This document shows, piece after piece, positions 21,875-24,222 of a stretch of 24,222 nucleotides of DNA. Within the stretch, counting starts at the first letter, position 1, and each line of letters opens with the position of its first letter. Source of the DNA: Methanomassiliicoccaceae archaeon (lineage in GTDB: Archaea; Thermoplasmatota; Thermoplasmata; Methanomassiliicoccales; Methanomethylophilaceae); assembly GCA_009780795.1 (NCBI GenBank), contig WQZJ01000006.1, positions 1 through 24,222 on the forward strand, written 5' to 3'. A program made the translations under genes and the position numbers. Under the pieces are notes generated by a model. The model saw only the letters and a list, made by a program, of their open reading frames with translations. It did not search any database and was not told the DNA's origin.

Positions 21875-22783
21875 ATGAAGGTCTGGGAATTTGTCAAGGT
21901 CGACGGTGCTAACGTTCGGATAGACGGCGGGTTGAGGGACGCGGTCGGCCTCGTGGACGGCGGATACGTGTACAGCACGCTCTTTGAATACAGAGGGGAC
22001 GGTGCGAAAATGTACGAACTCATACTGTCAGCGTTCCCTCAGGAGACCTACAGGACGCTCACTCATGTGACGATATACATGCGTGACGTTCCCGGCGCTA
22101 CGGCGCAGGCGGCCAAATTCCTCGGATCGAGGACGGTGAACATACTCAATTCCACGTCCCTGAACGCGATATCCGACACCATCATCATATGGAAGATGCT
22201 CGTCGACCTCAGTTTCGCCGGTGAGGCGGACATACTCGCCGAGACGTTCAGGGCGCTCAAGGATTCGGGCGATCCCTCGGTGTCCAAACTGGACCATATA
22301 GAAATAAAACCCGCGGACATCGGACGGGTGTTCCGCTCGAAGACGGCCGATAACCACAAGGTCGAGGTGAGACAGGGGGCGCCGGTGACCGTTGCCGGTG
22401 ACGTGTTCGATACGTCCGTGGAATACGCTGATGTCCTCACGGATGTGGACGGTTCGACGGCGATGCTCGTGGTCGACCCGGAATCATGGATGCTGTCGAT
22501 AACATTTCTGAAGAAGGACACGAAACTTGTGAACATGACGTTCAGCATACCCGATTGTCCGGGATCGATACAGCAGGTGGTCGATCTCCTAGCGTCGGAG
22601 AACGTTAACTTGATTTCTGTGTTCAGCAAGGTCAAGATATGCTACCAGACGATGACGCTGGACATAAACGCCGATCTCGGCGCGTGCAGACTCTCGACCG
22701 ACGATATGAGAAAGGAACTTCCGAAGGCCTTGGACAAGATGAACGGCGTCTTCGAGCTGATCGGATACAAGATACTGAACTGA
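21875..22783 (+). CDS. Tandem ACT-like domain protein upstream of acsB
   Basis: A 302-residue protein. Two regions look like ACT-type ligand-binding domains: about residues 57-115 (YRTLTHVTIYMRDVPGATAQ, then LGSRTVNILNSTSL) and about residues 218-275 (KLVNMTFSIPDCPGSIQQVVDLL, then NVNLISVFSKVK). Both show the beta-strand, D/PG turn and helix of ACT domains. No catalytic domain is seen. I prefer ATG at 21875 (MKVWEFVKVDG) over an upstream TTG at 21860; an AT-rich box lies at 21837-21847. The acetyl-CoA synthase gene follows after nine bases, so this may be a regulatory partner responding to an amino acid or metabolite. Confidence 0.8.
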   Translation: MKVWEFVKVDGANVRIDGGLRDAVGLVDGGYVYSTLFEYRGDGAKMYELILSAFPQETYRTLTHVTIYMRDVPGATAQAAKFLGSRTVNILNSTSLNAISDTIIIWKMLVDLSFAGEADILAETFRALKDSGDPSVSKLDHIEIKPADIGRVFRSKTADNHKVEVRQGAPVTVAGDVFDTSVEYADVLTDVDGSTAMLVVDPESWMLSITFLKKDTKLVNMTFSIPDCPGSIQQVVDLLASENVNLISVFSKVKICYQTMTLDINADLGACRLSTDDMRKELPKALDKMNGVFELIGYKILN

Positions 22784-22792
22784 GCTGATCGA

Positions 22793-24222
22793 ATGAACGA
22801 GGAACTCATAGCAAGGACGTACGGAACGAATGACACGGCAGCGATGCTGAGGACATCCGACGAGATGGATGTCGCGGCGCTCATCGCGATGGCGGCCGAG
22901 GGATCGAACGCTCTCGTGGCAACGGCGAAGCGCATAGTCTCCGATGCTCTCGATAAACATGGTAACGCAGCTCTCGCATTCCCGGAGACCGCCTACGGCC
23001 TCCCGCTCCTCTACGGATGGAAGAACATATCGGACATAGATCTGAACGGTGCCCTATCCTTCCTCAACGGGCTTGAGAAGGCAGATGACAGGACATTGGA
23101 GGACGGCTTCATGGCAGGGGAGAACGCCATGTACGCCGCAGAGATCGTCGAGGCGGTCCGTTACCTCAACGGAAGAACGGATGAGGGAGAAGGTTTCATC
23201 CCCGACCGCATACTGAGGGAGCTGGGACTCAGCTTCGTGGACGAGACCATCCCCGGCGCCGTTCTATTCCTCGGAAGGAAGGAGGGCGACATCCCCGAGC
23301 TCAGGAAGATGGTAAGGAACTGCCAATCAAAGGGCATGGTATCATGCGCATCCGGTGACTGTCTCGAACAGATGAGGGAGAGCGGCATAGCCATAGGATG
23401 GGACCGCATGTTCTATCCATTGGGGATGTTCACGGCCACCGTGCACGCGCTCAGCTTCGCCGCGAGGGCGGCATACTCGTTCGGCGGCGTGGGACAGGGC
23501 GAAAGAGAGAAATTAAAAGCGTATCTCTCTAAAAGACCGAAGATCGTGGTCATACACCTGGGCCCGCTGACATGTCTCGACGCCGCGTTCGCGTTCGCTG
23601 CGCTGCTCCACAGCGCAGTGGTCGTCTCCGACCGGATCGTGCCGGAGATAAGCGGCGCGGTGCGCATGTGCAAAGAGAACTTGGACATGCTGCAGGTCGG
23701 GATAGAGGAACGCAAAATAACGGTGAAACTGGAGCCGATAGAGCTTCCGGTGGCATACGGACCGGCGTTCGAGGGCGAAACGGTCAGGAAACCGAACACA
23801 TACCTGGAAGCGGGCGGAACGAGAAGCATCTCGTTCGAGCTGCTGACGATAGCTGACGAGAAGAGTGTAGAGGACGGAAAGGTGACCGTGATCGGTAAGG
23901 ATATCGACGGTTTCGAGAAGGGAGCGGTGATCCCCCTGGGGATATCGGTGAAAATTTACGGTAAAGATATACAATCAGACCTTGAGCCGGTCATAGAGCG
24001 CAACATCCATCATTTCCTTAACTATGCGGAAGGAGTGTGGCACGCCGGTCAGAGGGACTCCAACTGGATAAGGATAAGCGACCAGGCAAAGGAGAGCGGA
24101 TTCAAGCTGGAGCACATAGGGAAGGTGCTGGTTCACAAGATAAAGGAAGCGTTCGGAAAGGTTGTGACCAGGACGCAGGTGACCATAGTCACCGATCCGG
24201 CGGCGGTCGATGAGCATCACAG
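22793..24222 (+). CDS. acsB: Acetyl-CoA synthase, bacterial-type AcsB (3'-truncated by window)
   Basis: The frame is open from ATG 22793 to the window end, encoding the first 476 residues. It closely follows bacterial AcsB: PETAYGLPLLYG near residue 64, AGENAMYAAEIVEAVRYLNG near 109, YPLGMFTATVHAL near 206, then GPAFEGETVRK (about 322), GKVTVIGKDIDGFEKG, ERNIHHFLNYAEGVWHAGQRD and TQVTIVTD. The N-terminal 310 residues correspond to the domain that in bacteria docks to CO dehydrogenase; archaeal CdhC lacks it. The A-cluster cysteines lie beyond the window. The enzyme joins CO, a corrinoid-bound methyl group and CoA into acetyl-CoA. TGAGCTGATCG before the ATG overlaps the previous stop and may be the ribosome binding site. 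Confidence 0.93.
   Translation, partial: MNEELIARTYGTNDTAAMLRTSDEMDVAALIAMAAEGSNALVATAKRIVSDALDKHGNAALAFPETAYGLPLLYGWKNISDIDLNGALSFLNGLEKADDRTLEDGFMAGENAMYAAEIVEAVRYLNGRTDEGEGFIPDRILRELGLSFVDETIPGAVLFLGRKEGDIPELRKMVRNCQSKGMVSCASGDCLEQMRESGIAIGWDRMFYPLGMFTATVHALSFAARAAYSFGGVGQGEREKLKAYLSKRPKIVVIHLGPLTCLDAAFAFAALLHSAVVVSDRIVPEISGAVRMCKENLDMLQVGIEERKITVKLEPIELPVAYGPAFEGETVRKPNTYLEAGGTRSISFELLTIADEKSVEDGKVTVIGKDIDGFEKGAVIPLGISVKIYGKDIQSDLEPVIERNIHHFLNYAEGVWHAGQRDSNWIRISDQAKESGFKLEHIGKVLVHKIKEAFGKVVTRTQVTIVTDPAAVDEHH

Noticed and set aside
23161..24220. Several open frames on the minus strand near the right edge
   Set aside because: They are antisense shadows of the acetyl-CoA synthase gene, which runs open to the window end.
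1..24222. Mobile elements, CRISPR array, integration sites or replication origin
   Set aside because: I saw no transposase or integrase motifs, no regularly spaced repeats, no cas, orc1/cdc6 or origin-like repeat clusters.

Overview
ORGANISM. The window comes from a methanogenic or methanogen-related archaeon, most likely Methanomassiliicoccales (Thermoplasmata). The first 200 bases are the 5' end of an archaeal 16S rRNA gene on the minus strand. The proteins include an archaeal core translation operon (eL42, eS27, aIF2alpha, Nop10, PAC2), archaeal RadA, the class I CCA-adding enzyme, both archaeal ether-lipid prenyltransferases and a Tes-type radical SAM protein. The two tRNA genes carry introns at the archaeal 37/38 position. 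No annotated gene stops at TAG, which fits a lineage that reads TAG as pyrrolysine. The order-level placement rests on my reading of the 16S start and on this context, not on an alignment. I see no insertion sequence, integrase, CRISPR array or phage gene.

LAYOUT. 1-700: 16S rRNA start (minus), its leader with tandem TATA boxes, and a gene-less stretch with two inverted repeats. 702-3931: PH-like membrane protein, atypical peroxiredoxin, diphthamide synthetase (dph6), and divergently from it a creatininase-family/ArfB-like amidohydrolase translationally coupled to ribose-5-phosphate isomerase (rpiA). 4043-6189: rpl44e-rps27e-aif2a-nop10-PAC2 operon. 6252-6359: intron-containing tRNA-Tyr. 6455-9968: small membrane proteins, a GyrI-like protein, an adenosine-deaminase-type amidohydrolase and an MBL hydrolase. 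9998-12842: CCA-adding enzyme, a membrane protein and radA. 12929-17671: lipid region with a UbiA-type DGGGP synthase overlapping GGGP synthase, a Cys-rich zinc-ribbon protein, a PaaK-like adenylate-forming enzyme and a Tes-like tetraether synthase. 17769-19344: two-gene operon with a MtaA/MtbA-like (URO-D family) zinc protein and an unrecognised 148-residue partner, behind a promoter with palindromic sites. 19551-21849: PPC/DUF296 protein, small unknown proteins, DUF5654-like membrane protein, intron-containing tRNA-Leu and a zinc-ribbon protein. 21875-24222: a tandem ACT-like protein followed 9 bases later by a truncated acetyl-CoA synthase gene.

HOW IT FITS TOGETHER. Most of the window is housekeeping. 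Three regions are less ordinary. (1) The acetyl-CoA synthase at the right edge has the long N-terminal domain of bacterial AcsB, which archaeal CdhC lacks. (2) The lipid region brings together the two enzymes that build the archaeal phospholipid precursor and a radical SAM enzyme of the family that joins lipid chains into tetraethers, plus an adenylate-forming enzyme of unknown substrate. (3) The URO-D operon looks like a regulated methyl-transfer cassette. RadA has a cysteine in place of the Walker A glycine next to the catalytic lysine.

EXPRESSION SIGNALS. About thirteen genes have a TATA-like box centred about 22-29 bases before the start codon, which predicts leaderless transcripts. One TATA box at 2527-2534 appears to serve two divergent leaderless genes. 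Genes inside operons use GGTGAT/GAGG-type ribosome binding sites or 4-base ATGA overlaps.
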